64,000 nt of DNA, taken from NCBI RefSeq assembly GCF_003048575.1, contig NZ_PIRZ01000004.1, forward strand, positions 62,001 through 126,000, read 5' to 3'. The position numbers were made by a program, and so were the translations under genes. Position 1 is the stretch's first letter; every line of letters begins with the position of its first letter. Origin of the DNA: Campylobacter concisus (GTDB lineage Bacteria > Campylobacterota > Campylobacteria > Campylobacterales > Campylobacteraceae). Below are positions 8,521 through 20,033 of this stretch, piece by piece. The notes below the pieces were generated by a model. It saw only the letters and a list, made by a program, of their open reading frames with translations, had not been told where the DNA came from and did not search any database.

Positions 8521-9146
8521 TTCGCCGTCTTTTTTAGAGTGCCGATTTTGACCGCCTTGCCGGCAAGCGCCTCGCGCATCGCCGCACTATCCGCCCAAAT
8601 AGCGCCCGTAACCTGCCCGGGCATCAAGGTATAAACGCCGCCCGTCTGCACCTCGTCGCTAGCCTTAAAGTCGTTGCCCACGACCAGCTCATAGACGTCC
8701 TTCGTGTCGTTTTCAAATTTGATCGCCGCTTTTAGCGTCGGCGCTTCGCCCTGTTTTGCCGCGCCCGCATACTGCTCGAGCATGTTTTTGCTAAGCTTGC
8801 CGTAGACGCCACCGTCTGGGCTTAGATATATCCGCACGGCGCGCTTGTCCGAGTTTTTGCCGCCCTTTTCGCCCTTGCCGGCGCTAACGCTCATCTCGTA
8901 GGCGGTTTCTCCCGTCGGAAAATCCTTAAATTTAGCGTCCGGGACGAAAATGCGAACGTTGTCCGTTACCGTCTTCGTTTCGTGCGTCTGCGGCGTTATG
9001 CCAGTTAGCACGATCGTGGATTTCACGTCCGCGCTCTTGTCCAAAACAAGCGCCGAGATCGGCATGCGCGTGAGCAAGGTCGTCTCATAGCAACCGCTAA
9101 AAATAAACGCCGCGGCAAGAGCTAAGATAAATTTTAGTTTTTTCAT
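8517..9146 (-). CDS. Putative lipoprotein of unknown function
   Basis: 209 residues. The N-terminus is a lipoprotein signal with lipobox FSGC (Cys at about residue 19), so the mature protein should be lipid-anchored. The rest is soluble, beta-rich and Lys/Asp-rich, ending in a basic tail. I do not recognise the family. It is the first gene of the GC-rich minus-strand operon and overlaps proC by 4 bases (ATGA). Any functional tie to proline synthesis is not evident; the overlap may simply reflect transfer as a unit. Confidence 0.7.
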   Translation of the reverse strand: MKKLKFILALAAAFIFSGCYETTLLTRMPISALVLDKSADVKSTIVLTGITPQTHETKTVTDNVRIFVPDAKFKDFPTGETAYEMSVSAGKGEKGGKNSDKRAVRIYLSPDGGVYGKLSKNMLEQYAGAAKQGEAPTLKAAIKFENDTKDVYELVVGNDFKASDEVQTGGVYTLMPGQVTGAIWADSAAMREALAGKAVKIGTLKKTAK

Positions 9147-9366
9147 CGGTTTCCTTTAAATTTTCGCCGATTCTAGCATAAACTAAGCATTTTTGTATTG
9201 ATTATATTAAAAGTAAAAATAGAAAAGTAAGTATGGTATTTTAAAGCATAAATAGTTTTAAGATTGATAAATTTTAATCGTCTTAAACAAAGCCAACTTA
9301 AATAAATAATGCAAAAAAATATGAGAAATTTATAGAAATTTATTTGCTATTTTTAGAGTTCAATTA

Positions 9367-9390
9367 TTAGCCCCTTTACAAAGGGGCTAA
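9367..9390 (-). terminator. Rho-independent terminator of typA
   Basis: Perfect hairpin TTAGCCCCTT-TACA-AAGGGGCTAA, 16 bases beyond the typA stop codon on the minus strand, followed by A/T-rich DNA. Confidence 0.85.
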
Positions 9391-9405
9391 AATGATAAAA
9401 TTTGA

Positions 9406-11208
9406 TTAAAGTTTTGCTTTTCTTTTACGCTCTGTTGGGTCTAAATAGCGCTTGCGAACGCGGATATTTATAGGCGTAACCTCGACTAGCTCGTCATCTT
9501 CTATCCACTCTAGCGCGCGCTCAAGGCTTAGCTTTCTAGGTGGCACTAGCTTGATCGCATCGTCGCTACCGCTTGCACGCACGTTTGTTAGGTTTTTGCC
9601 CTTGATAGGATTTACGTCAAGGTCGTTTGGACGGCTGTGCTCGCCGATGATCATACCCACATAGACTTTTGCTTGCGGATCAAGGAAAAGCACACCACGA
9701 TCTTGCAAGTTAAATAGCGAATAAGCAAGCGTTACGCCGTTTTCCATCGAAACTAAAGCACCATTTGTTCTATGCTCGACGGTACCGCTAAGTGGTCTAA
9801 ACTCCAAAAAGCTGTGGTTCATAACGCCCTCGCCCTTTGTGTCAGTTAAAAACTGACTTCTAAAGCCGATAAGTCCGCGCGCTGGAATCTCAAACTCGAT
9901 CCTTGTTTGGCCATCGCCTGTTGGGTTCATAGAGACCATTTCAGCCTTTCTTTTGCCTAGTTTTTCTATGACTGTGCCTGTCGTATCATCAGGTGCATCG
10001 ATTACCAAAAGCTCATATGGCTCGCATTTTACGCCGTTTATCTCTTTTACGATGACCTCAGGTCTGCCAAGTAAAAACTCATAACCCTCTCGGCGCATAT
10101 TTTCAGCCAAAATAGTAATCTGAAGCTCACCACGGCCACTTACTTTAAATTTGCCCTCGCCGATGTTTTCGTATTTCATCGCGATATTTGTCTTCATCTC
10201 GTTTGCAAGGCGCTCATCGATCTTGTTTGATGTGACGTGTTTGCCTTCAGTGCCTGCTAGTGGGCCGTCATTTACAGAAAATACAACGCTAAGTGTTGGT
10301 TCTTCGATGTGGAGAGGATCTAGTGGATGAGGGTTGTTTGGATCAACAACGCTATCACCAACGTCAAGCGCATCAAAGCCAGCGATCGCTACGATGTCGC
10401 CAGTACCAGCTTCGTTAATATCGGTTCTTTCAAGACCCATAAAACCAATTAACTTTGAAATTCTACCAGTTGTCTTTGTGCCATCAGCCTTTGCAAGCAT
10501 GACATTTTGGTTTTTAGATATCTTGCCGTTAAAAATTCTCGCAATACCGATCTTACCGACGTAATTATCATAATCAAGCGTGAAAACTTGAAGCTGAAGT
10601 GGGTTTTCATCACTACCGCTTGGAGCTGGCACATGAGCCAAGATAGTCTCAAAAAGTGGCTGCATATCTTTGTTTTCATCGCTTAGTTTTAGCTTTGCGT
10701 AGCCATTTTTAGCAGCGGCATAAACGACTGGAAATTCTAGCTGCTCGTCATTTGCGTCAAGTGCGACAAAAAGGTCAAAAATTTCATTTATAACGCGGTC
10801 TGGATCACCTGCTGGTTTATCTATCTTATTTACAACGACGATTGGACGAAGCCCTAGTGAGAGTGCCTTTTTGACGACGAATTTAGTTTGTGGCATAACG
10901 CCCTCTTGCGCATCAACAAGTAGTAAAACGCCATCAACCATCTTAAGAACACGCTCAACCTCACCACCAAAGTCGGCGTGGCCTGGGGTGTCAATGATGT
11001 TGATCTTTGTATCTTTGTAACGAATGGCGGTGTTTTTAGAAAGAATCGTGATGCCACGCTCTCTTTCGATGTCGTTACTATCCATTACACGCTCGCCAAG
11101 GTTTTGATGCTCGTTAAATGTTCCTGACTGTTTCAAAAGCTCATCAACCATTGTTGTTTTACCGTGGTCGACGTGTGCGATAACGGCTATATTTCGTATC
11201 TTTTCCAA
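9406..11208 (-). CDS. typA: Ribosome-associated GTPase TypA/BipA
   Basis: 600 residues, the normal length. The P-loop AHVDHGKT is at residues 11-18, DTPGHADF (G3) near 73, and NKID (G4) near 127. Domains II, III and V of the EF-G-like fold and the BipA-specific C-terminal domain follow, ending in a basic tail. BipA binds the ribosome and supports 50S assembly and stress adaptation. It appears monocistronic, with its own terminator downstream and a 160-base divergent gap to fliK upstream. Confidence 0.95.
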   Translation of the reverse strand: MEKIRNIAVIAHVDHGKTTMVDELLKQSGTFNEHQNLGERVMDSNDIERERGITILSKNTAIRYKDTKINIIDTPGHADFGGEVERVLKMVDGVLLLVDAQEGVMPQTKFVVKKALSLGLRPIVVVNKIDKPAGDPDRVINEIFDLFVALDANDEQLEFPVVYAAAKNGYAKLKLSDENKDMQPLFETILAHVPAPSGSDENPLQLQVFTLDYDNYVGKIGIARIFNGKISKNQNVMLAKADGTKTTGRISKLIGFMGLERTDINEAGTGDIVAIAGFDALDVGDSVVDPNNPHPLDPLHIEEPTLSVVFSVNDGPLAGTEGKHVTSNKIDERLANEMKTNIAMKYENIGEGKFKVSGRGELQITILAENMRREGYEFLLGRPEVIVKEINGVKCEPYELLVIDAPDDTTGTVIEKLGKRKAEMVSMNPTGDGQTRIEFEIPARGLIGFRSQFLTDTKGEGVMNHSFLEFRPLSGTVEHRTNGALVSMENGVTLAYSLFNLQDRGVLFLDPQAKVYVGMIIGEHSRPNDLDVNPIKGKNLTNVRASGSDDAIKLVPPRKLSLERALEWIEDDELVEVTPINIRVRKRYLDPTERKRKAKL

Positions 11209-11317
11209 ATTTTTCTCCGTTTATTAGTTTGCTATTTTTCGTTTGTCAGTTTTAAAATAGGGGCAGATTATAGCCAAATTTTTATAAATTTTAAGCTGAT
11301 ATCAAGAAATTAATTTT

Positions 11318-11334
11318 TGGAATAGATTTTGCAT
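11318..11334 (+). promoter_or_regulatory. Sigma-54 promoter of the fliK-flgD-flgE operon
   Basis: TGGAATAGATTTTGCAT keeps the invariant GG and GC elements separated by exactly 10 bases, matching the RpoN -24/-12 pattern. It lies 36 bases upstream of the fliK ATG. Hook genes in Campylobacter are class II, controlled by FlgSR and RpoN. Confidence 0.8.
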
Positions 11335-11369
11335 GTTTGGCATTAAGTTTAAAAATTTGAAAGGTTTAA

Positions 11370-12770
11370 ATGCAAGCTTATACAGCGAAAAACAACGTAG
11401 ATTTGCTGGCTCCTGCTGGGAATAAAAAACCGTCTGTTTCTAAAAAATCTCAAAACAACGGCGAATTTTTGTCGATGGTTTTAGATGCAGCTGCGAGCAA
11501 GGCAAATAGCGGCCAAAAAATCACTGAAAAAGATGTCAAAGAGATAGTAAAAACGGTTACCACTCAAAAAGAGACACTGCAAAAAGCACAAAGCGAAAGC
11601 GCGGCAAAAATTTCAACCGCACTTGAAGAAAATTTGGACGAAAACACAAAAAATGAGCTTTATGAAAATGCAAATTTCATGCAGCTTTTGCAAGTTTTAG
11701 AAATTCTAAACGGCAATGAAAAAGTAAGTAAATTTCCAAATTTCAGCGACAAAATAGCGAATTTTTTAAGTGTGCCTGAAAACGTTGAAGAGCTTAGCAA
11801 TGTTAAAAGCGTTAGCGATCTTATCGACCTTGCTAAGAAATTTGACCTCGGCCTTGAAAATATAGAAATTTCAAACGAAGATGTGCCAAAACTAAATGAG
11901 ATGTTTAAAAATTTAGGCAAGAAAGAATTTTTCACACCGATAAAGACCGAAGAGAAGCCTTTTTACCTAAAAGAGCTAAAAAATGAGGTCGAGCAAACCA
12001 TCATTAAAAATGAGCCAAAAGAGGTCGTAAAGCTTGATACTTTGTTAAAAGAGGTAGTGGTAAATCCAACTAATGAAGTTAAAAATTTAGTAAAAGAAGA
12101 GCCTAAAAAGCTAGATAGCGAAGTAAAGCTTGATGATGAGATAGTGGATGTTGAGCCAGAGGAGCAGCCAAAAGAGCCAAAAGTAAAGGTAAATTTACAA
12201 GAGCAAAAGGCGCAAAAAACTCCAACTCTCGAGTCACTACTCTTCCCTGAAAGAGAACAACAAAAAAATGAGAATTTAGAGAGCAAAGAGACATTTAATA
12301 GCGATAATAAATCAGAACTAAATCAAATGGTAAAAGATATCGCTAGTAGTGCTAAACACCAGCTTCAAACAAAGGCTGAGATAAAAGAGACGCTTAGTAA
12401 CTTCTCTTCTACGCTAAAAGAGCAGGTGCAAAATTACAAAGCTCCGATCACTCGTTTTAACATAACGCTTAATCCACTAAATTTAGGCGAGGTTGAGATC
12501 ACGATGGTAAATCGTGGCAATAACTTACATGTAAATTTTAACTCAACCACGGCTACTATGAATTTATTTTTACAAAATCAAGCCGAGTTTAAAAATAGCC
12601 TTGTAAATATGGGATTTACCGAGCTTGAGATGAATTTCTCAGATCAAAATCAAAGACAAGATAAAAAAGAACAAGCAAAGAATAAATACAGTTCAAATCA
12701 AAGCGATGAGAGCGAAAACACTCAAGCGGAACAAAGCTTACTTGAGCTAGTAATACCAAGATATATTTAG
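11370..12770 (+). CDS. fliK: Flagellar hook-length control protein FliK
   Basis: 466 residues. The N-terminal two thirds is hydrophilic and low in complexity (Lys, Glu, Asn rich), as expected for the ruler part. The C-terminal third holds the Flg_hook domain around ITLNPLNLGEVEITMV (about residues 367-382), which switches the export gate from hook to filament substrates. First gene of the sigma-54 operon; flgD follows after 8 bases. Same order as Cj0041-Cj0043 of C. jejuni. Weak conservation of the N-terminal part is normal for the family. Confidence 0.88.
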   Translation: MQAYTAKNNVDLLAPAGNKKPSVSKKSQNNGEFLSMVLDAAASKANSGQKITEKDVKEIVKTVTTQKETLQKAQSESAAKISTALEENLDENTKNELYENANFMQLLQVLEILNGNEKVSKFPNFSDKIANFLSVPENVEELSNVKSVSDLIDLAKKFDLGLENIEISNEDVPKLNEMFKNLGKKEFFTPIKTEEKPFYLKELKNEVEQTIIKNEPKEVVKLDTLLKEVVVNPTNEVKNLVKEEPKKLDSEVKLDDEIVDVEPEEQPKEPKVKVNLQEQKAQKTPTLESLLFPEREQQKNENLESKETFNSDNKSELNQMVKDIASSAKHQLQTKAEIKETLSNFSSTLKEQVQNYKAPITRFNITLNPLNLGEVEITMVNRGNNLHVNFNSTTATMNLFLQNQAEFKNSLVNMGFTELEMNFSDQNQRQDKKEQAKNKYSSNQSDESENTQAEQSLLELVIPRYI

Positions 12771-12778
12771 GAGAGATC

Positions 12779-13486
12779 ATGGCTTCAGTTTCAGATATAA
12801 CTACACAAACAACACAACAAAAAAATGCCGAGAAAAAGGCAAAAGCAAAGCAAGATGCGGCAGCTGGTACAGGAACTAATCCAAATGCACAGCTAGATAA
12901 AGATGCATTTATGAAGTTACTTTTAACAGAGCTTCAGTATCAAGACCCAACAAGTCCTATGGATACTGAAAAGATGCTCACACAAACTAGCCAACTAGCA
13001 TCACTAGAGATGCAACAAAATACAAACTCAGCTATGAAAGAGCTTGTAAATCAATTAAAATCAAATGCAAATGCCTACGCTATATCAGCTCTTGGCAAAA
13101 TGGTCTCAACTGGTTCAAACTCAGTTTTACTAACAGATGAGCAAAAAACTGTAAATTTTGCACTTTATTTTAAATCAGATCTTGCAAATGGTAAGCTTGA
13201 AATTAAAAATGCAAATGGAGAGGTCGTTCGTTCAATCGATATAAAAGATCTAAAATCAGGAGTTCGCAGAATATCTTGGGATGGCAAAGATGATTCTGGA
13301 AAACAATTACCAAACGGCGCATATACAGTATCTGTTAATTACACTGGAAAAGATGGTAATTCATACAAGACTCAAGTAGGTAGCTATCCAGTCGAAGCAG
13401 TAAAATTTGTAGATGGCAAAGCCATGATAAAAATCGCAGGCGAATATGTCCCAATGGATAAAATATCTGAATTTTACGAAGGATAA
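12779..13486 (+). CDS. flgD: Flagellar hook cap/scaffold protein FlgD
   Basis: 235 residues. The N-terminal region has the FlgD signature LDKDAFMKLLLTELQYQDPTSPMDTEKM (quoted in part: QYQDPTSPMDTEKM) near residues 55-70. The C-terminal half is the FlgD immunoglobulin-like/tudor region, with IKDLKSGVRRISWDGKDD and PNGAYTVSV. FlgD caps the growing hook and is discarded when hook assembly ends. Second gene of the fliK operon, with a GGAG ribosome site before the start and 5 bases between its stop and flgE. Confidence 0.92.
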   Translation: MASVSDITTQTTQQKNAEKKAKAKQDAAAGTGTNPNAQLDKDAFMKLLLTELQYQDPTSPMDTEKMLTQTSQLASLEMQQNTNSAMKELVNQLKSNANAYAISALGKMVSTGSNSVLLTDEQKTVNFALYFKSDLANGKLEIKNANGEVVRSIDIKDLKSGVRRISWDGKDDSGKQLPNGAYTVSVNYTGKDGNSYKTQVGSYPVEAVKFVDGKAMIKIAGEYVPMDKISEFYEG

Positions 13487-13491
13487 AAGCC

Positions 13492-15093
13492 ATGATGAGA
13501 GGTTTTTACAACGGAATTAGTGGCATTAAAACACAAAGCTTTGGCATGGATGTTTGGGCAAATAATATTTCAAATATCAACAACGTAGGTTTTAAAGCTT
13601 CAATCCCTGAGTTTAAAAATTTAATCAATCAACATATGGCTTCTGCTGGAAGTGGTCCAACTAACAATCAAGTAGGTCTTGGAGCTACAAAACAAACAAC
13701 AGCTTTAAAGATGACAAATGGTAGTTTTCAAAATACCGATAATAACTTTGACCTAGCCATAGGCGGTAAAGGCTTTTTTGGTGTCGTTGATAAAAACGGC
13801 AAAAACTACTATACAAGAACAGGTAGCTTTGATATAGACGCGGCTGGAAATTTAGTAGACAATAAAGGTAACCTGCTTCTTGGTACATTAACAAGTTTTA
13901 CTCCAGTCACCCCAAGTGCTAATGCTCTTAGAAAATATGGTCAAACAAAAGGTACCACGCAGGCATTTACTGCAAAAGAAGAGGATCTAAAACTAGGCGA
14001 TACTGGCTCACAAAAAGGCATAAATTTACCTCATTTTTTATTTATGCCAGCCAAGCAAACAAAAAATATAGATTTTAAAGGCAATCTAAACTCAAGTCTA
14101 ATAACAAATAGACAAACAACAGCCATTGATGCGGCAAATTTTAATTATACGCTTGATAATACAAATAAAACTATCTCGCTAAATGGACAAATCCCACTAA
14201 GCCAGACAAACTTTGGTGCAAAAGCAGGCGATAGCGTAGTGGTAAAAGTAAAAGACGGCGATGGTAAATTTAGTGAGTTTTCAACCACACTAGAGAGCGA
14301 TGGCAGCTGGCATATAAACAATAAAAGCCTAAAATTTATGGATTTTGCTAATTTAGATGTAAAGGCTGAAATTACGTCACTAGTTGAAGTGGCCAACAAA
14401 GAAAAACTAAGTTCAGAGATATATAACAGTGATGGTACAAAGAGCTTAGTAACTATAAATTTTACAAAGCAAATCCCTCAAGGTGGCAACCAAACTACAT
14501 GGAATGCTACAGCTACGATAACTGATGCTAATGGTGTTGTACAAAATACAGCTATGGGAACACTTACTTTTGATGGTAGCGGCAGGCTTGTTACAAATAC
14601 ATTAACAAGCGTTGGAAACGTGGCTTTAAATTTTCTTGGCGATGGGGATGCAAATGTCTATAATGGCATAACAAGCTCGGCTAATTCAAAAAAAGACTTT
14701 GTCATAAAAGCAGATGGCTACGCCGAAGGAAATCTCTCAAAATATAGCGTCGATGATCGTGGAAATATTATGGCAAATTTTGACAATTCTCGCTCATTTA
14801 TAGTTGCAAAAATAGCTCTATATCACTTCCAAAATGAGCAAGGCGTATCAAAAGTGGGTGACAATCTCTATGAAGCAACTCCAAATTCAGGTGAAGCATT
14901 TTTTTATAAAAATAAAGCTGGTGAGACCATTTATGGCTCACAAATTCTTGCAAATAAACTTGAAATGAGTAATGTCGATCTTGGTCAAGCGCTAAGTGAG
15001 GTTATCGTTACGCAAAAGGCTTATGAGGCTAGTGCAAAAAGTATCACAACAAGCGACGAGATGATTCAGACTGCTATTCAGATGAAGAAATAA
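13492..15093 (+). CDS. flgE: Flagellar hook protein FlgE, smaller paralogue
   Basis: 533 residues. The N-terminal D0 helix GFYNGISGIKTQSFGMD plus ANNISNINNVGFK and the C-terminal D0 helix (SNVDLGQALSEVIVTQ ... SITTSDEMIQTAIQMKK) are classic for hook/rod axial proteins. The middle is a variable surface region. It is the third gene of the fliK operon, as C. jejuni Cj0043. A second, longer FlgE lies at 26432-28876; in C. jejuni the larger one (Cj1729c) makes the bulk of the hook, so this copy may be a minor or junction component. That division of labour is inferred. Confidence 0.9.
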   Translation: MMRGFYNGISGIKTQSFGMDVWANNISNINNVGFKASIPEFKNLINQHMASAGSGPTNNQVGLGATKQTTALKMTNGSFQNTDNNFDLAIGGKGFFGVVDKNGKNYYTRTGSFDIDAAGNLVDNKGNLLLGTLTSFTPVTPSANALRKYGQTKGTTQAFTAKEEDLKLGDTGSQKGINLPHFLFMPAKQTKNIDFKGNLNSSLITNRQTTAIDAANFNYTLDNTNKTISLNGQIPLSQTNFGAKAGDSVVVKVKDGDGKFSEFSTTLESDGSWHINNKSLKFMDFANLDVKAEITSLVEVANKEKLSSEIYNSDGTKSLVTINFTKQIPQGGNQTTWNATATITDANGVVQNTAMGTLTFDGSGRLVTNTLTSVGNVALNFLGDGDANVYNGITSSANSKKDFVIKADGYAEGNLSKYSVDDRGNIMANFDNSRSFIVAKIALYHFQNEQGVSKVGDNLYEATPNSGEAFFYKNKAGETIYGSQILANKLEMSNVDLGQALSEVIVTQKAYEASAKSITTSDEMIQTAIQMKK

Positions 15094-15138
15094 TTTTTAT
15101 GCTAGTTGATGATTAAAAATTTAAAATGAATGATAATT

Positions 15139-15564
15139 TTAAGAATAGAGTTTAACTTCGTTTATTAAAAACTCATAAACTCTTTGTTGCACTAAAATTT
15201 CTTCCTCACAGCCACTCATCAAGCGACGAAGATGAGAAAAATCTATTTTTTTGGCGTATCTTTTGTGATCTTTTAGGTCTTTATCAATGCTTAAAAGTAG
15301 TGCATCAAGTGTGATTCTATCGTTTCTTTTAACTCTTACTACATACTCTTTAACAGTTTGGATCAAAAAGTCTTTTCTTGTTTGGTCATTTTCATAAATT
15401 TCACTTACGATGTCGTTTAAAACGTAAAAATCATCTTCGTCTGGGTCAAATTTAGCTGAAATCATAGCAGCAAAAATTTTTGCACGAAACTCTAAAGACT
15501 TGTGGTGATAAATGAAAAAATCCCTAAAAGCCGATAAAAAACGAAGTTTGATTTTTCCTGGCAT
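15139..15564 (-). CDS. Conserved hypothetical protein
   Basis: 141 residues, mostly helical, rich in Lys, Asp and Phe, with no signal peptide and no membrane segment. I recognise no catalytic motif. A ribosome site (TAGGG) precedes the ATG at 15564. It is convergent with flgE and divergent from the SRP RNA. In composition it looks like a native gene rather than an import. Function unknown; its place after flgE suggests the counterpart of a small gene following flgE in C. jejuni, though that is positional only. Confidence 0.65.
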   Translation of the reverse strand: MPGKIKLRFLSAFRDFFIYHHKSLEFRAKIFAAMISAKFDPDEDDFYVLNDIVSEIYENDQTRKDFLIQTVKEYVVRVKRNDRITLDALLLSIDKDLKDHKRYAKKIDFSHLRRLMSGCEEEILVQQRVYEFLINEVKLYS

Positions 15565-15671
15565 TGCCCTACTTTTCGTGAAATTTATGTGAGATTATAT
15601 ACTCTTAAAGCTAAATTTTTAAAAATGTAACTATAAAACAAAATTTAAGTATAGTTTCTGTATGATTGCGA

Positions 15672-15778
15672 AGCTCCTTCTTAGACCTGTGCAATGCTTT
15701 TTATGAGCACCGCTTCAGGGTGGGAACACAGCAGAGCACTTATATTAAGTGTGTGCCGCAGTTATCTGAGAGGGGGTC
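15672..15778 (+). ncRNA. ffs: Signal recognition particle RNA (small bacterial 4.5S type)
   Basis: The SRP helix-8 signature is visible: TTCAGG, then GTG-GGAA-CAC (a GGAA tetraloop on a 3-bp stem), then AGCAGAG, spanning 15714-15735. The flanking arms form the long rod: CTCCTTCTTAGA (15674-15685) pairs along its full 12 bases, with G-U pairs, to TCTGAGAGGGGG (15765-15776). A -10 box TATGAT at 15661-15666 sets the 5' end near 15672. The RNA binds Ffh and FtsY for co-translational targeting. Its last 15 or so bases overlap, antisense, the 3' end of the HD-domain gene. Confidence 0.88.
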
Positions 15779-16997
15779 TTTCTAAACCAAAATGCTCATT
15801 AAAATCATCGCAAATTTCTAAAAAATCTACTCCGTCAATCTTAGGTTTTTCACTAAAAAATTTATACATATTATTAAAGCCATCAGTTAGCTCTTTTGAC
15901 TTGACGCCGTAGCTTATAGAAATTCCGGCTTCTATGTAAGCTGAGAGCTTGTCGCAGTATTTTAGCGCTTTGCCGTCTATTGGGTTAAATTTATCCTCAT
16001 TTACATTTTCCATTGTACCTTCATGGCAGATGATCTTGCACTCATATGTTCTATTTTCAAACTCATCTTTTATAAATTTCTCGCCATCTTTTCTGATGCC
16101 AAGGATGTAGCTAAACTCATCTTTGATCTTTTCAGGCACAAATGGCAAAATCCTCTCATCGATAAGCCTCATCTCATACTCGCTGATGATCTCATTTAGC
16201 CCCTTTACGCCGTACTTTACAGGGCTAATGATGTCGCGTGTGAGGCTCTCTGGTAGGTCGTGAAATAGTGCGCAAAAGAAGTTATTTTCTAGGCGTTTTT
16301 TGCAAGCTTTTGCTTTTAGCGAATAAAAATAGCTAAGTATCGCAACTACTAGCATATGTCCTAAGACCGCAGTTTCAGGGATGCGAGGCGTTTGCGCCCA
16401 GCGCTTTTGAAACCTTAGCCTACCGCTTAGATCAACTAAGCGGGCTAATTTTTGATTCATAGCGATCTTTCTAACACCAATTAGCTCATAATAATCCTCC
16501 ATCTCCTCTTCAACCTTCGCCTTAAGCTCGTCGATATCGCTTAAAAATTGGCTCGTTTGATAGACGATAGAAAATTCCCACCTCGTGGCAAGATAGCTCG
16601 CTGCTTTTAGTATAAGGCGCTCTTTTTCGTGAGTTTTATCATTTTTAAAGTGGTTTTTAAATCTCTCTAAAAATTTGCCATCTTCGATTTCTGAAATCAG
16701 CCCCTCTAGGTTGCTTAAGACCCAGCTATTTATCTGTTCTTTTTTTGTCTTTTGTATGTGATGAAAGACATCTGGTCGTATGTCTGTGACTACAACCCTA
16801 CTTAAAAACTCAAAAATTCCAGCCTCAATGATATAGTTCATATCGGCGTCTTGCTCTTGTTTTGCAATGAAATAAGCGATGATAAATTTATGAGCCTGCT
16901 TGTCAAGCTCAACTAAATTTGCCATCTTTGGATAGTCGTTCCAACGTGATATAGATGCTGCTTTAAAGATATGTTCTATAAGCTTAGCACTTATCAT
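15762..16997 (-). CDS. HD-domain hydrolase (YfbR-like), function unknown
   Basis: 411 residues. The C-terminal half carries an HD-type metal site: RWAQTPRIPETAVLGHM (metal His about 214) and ALFHDLPESLTRDI (His-Asp 246-247), the layout of YfbR-like 5'-deoxynucleotidases. The N-terminal half starts with RWNDYPKMANLVELDKQAHK, which resembles the start of a second HD domain without the HD pair, so the protein may be an internal duplication with one dead half. It overlaps queF by one base (TAATG), implying coupled translation. The final residues (LERPPLR) are encoded by DNA that is also the 3' strand of the SRP RNA. Nucleotide hydrolysis is inferred from motifs; the substrate is not known. Confidence 0.75.
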   Translation of the reverse strand: MISAKLIEHIFKAASISRWNDYPKMANLVELDKQAHKFIIAYFIAKQEQDADMNYIIEAGIFEFLSRVVVTDIRPDVFHHIQKTKKEQINSWVLSNLEGLISEIEDGKFLERFKNHFKNDKTHEKERLILKAASYLATRWEFSIVYQTSQFLSDIDELKAKVEEEMEDYYELIGVRKIAMNQKLARLVDLSGRLRFQKRWAQTPRIPETAVLGHMLVVAILSYFYSLKAKACKKRLENNFFCALFHDLPESLTRDIISPVKYGVKGLNEIISEYEMRLIDERILPFVPEKIKDEFSYILGIRKDGEKFIKDEFENRTYECKIICHEGTMENVNEDKFNPIDGKALKYCDKLSAYIEAGISISYGVKSKELTDGFNNMYKFFSEKPKIDGVDFLEICDDFNEHFGLERPPLR

Positions 16998-17656
16998 TAT
17001 TTATCCTTTTTGACTACTTTTGGCTTCTTATCATCTGCGTAGCTTATCTTTCTAAAGCCCTCTTTGTTTGAGCTTCTTCTTGGTTTGTCATCTTTTTGAA
17101 ATTTATCATCTCTGCCACCTCTGCTGCCACCAGCTCTACTGCTGCCCCTGCTACTGCCACGATCACTCGTACTACGTCTTTCACGTGGCTTATCACCAAA
17201 GCTACTTCTCTCTCTAGTTCTTGGAGTAAATTCTTTCTCCTCAACTGGCTTTTTCACCACTAGATCAGAGCTGATCTCGATAACTGTATGGACATTTCCA
17301 CGTGGGTTAAAGTCACCAACTATCTTCATAAATTTAGGCTCAAGTTTTTTCTCTAAAACAGAGTAAATTTCATTTATACTATCTTCGTGGCTGATGTTGC
17401 GGTTCATAAAGCTATTTATATAAAGCTTTATCGCTTTTAGCTCAACAACAAGCTTGTTTGGTATATACTCAAGATATATCGTCGCAAAGTCAGGATAACC
17501 AGAGCGAGGGCAAAGGCAACAAAATTCAGGCAGAGTGATCTTTATGACATAGTCCCTTGTTTGCTTATTTTCCCAGACCTCAAGGTCACTCTCCACGTCA
17601 AATTCTTTCAAAATTTTCTCGCCGTATTTCATCTCTATCTCTAGCTCTTCGCTCAT
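16997..17656 (-). CDS. queF: NADPH-dependent preQ0 reductase QueF with a basic RG/S-rich tail
   Basis: Residues 1-136 are a complete short-form QueF: EFCCLCPRSGYPDFATIYLE holds the nucleophile Cys49 (before Pro) and the acid Asp56, and the E-x4-L-x-S-type substrate segment is represented by ELKAIKLYINSFMNRN. The enzyme reduces 7-cyano-7-deazaguanine to preQ1 for queuosine in tRNA. Residues 137-219 are an extra tail of about 83 residues, with repeated Arg-Gly-Ser and Lys-Asp stretches (DRGSSRGSSRAGGSRGGRD), predicted disordered and strongly basic. Ordinary QueF ends near residue 130-165. The tail could bind RNA; this is inference. It is upstream of, and one base overlapped with, the HD-domain gene. 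Confidence 0.9.
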   Translation of the reverse strand: MSEELEIEMKYGEKILKEFDVESDLEVWENKQTRDYVIKITLPEFCCLCPRSGYPDFATIYLEYIPNKLVVELKAIKLYINSFMNRNISHEDSINEIYSVLEKKLEPKFMKIVGDFNPRGNVHTVIEISSDLVVKKPVEEKEFTPRTRERSSFGDKPRERRSTSDRGSSRGSSRAGGSRGGRDDKFQKDDKPRRSSNKEGFRKISYADDKKPKVVKKDK

Positions 17657-17708
17657 TCTTTATCCTTTATTTTTTGCTAATTAGGTCAAATTTAAATTTG
17701 ATCACCTT

Positions 17709-20021
<2,313 letters not shown>

Positions 20022-20033
20022 CTAGACCTTATT

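Noticed and set aside
12103..12294. Minus-strand open frames with Ser/Phe-rich products inside fliK
   Set aside because: Mirror of the Lys/Glu-rich fliK sequence, without ribosome sites.
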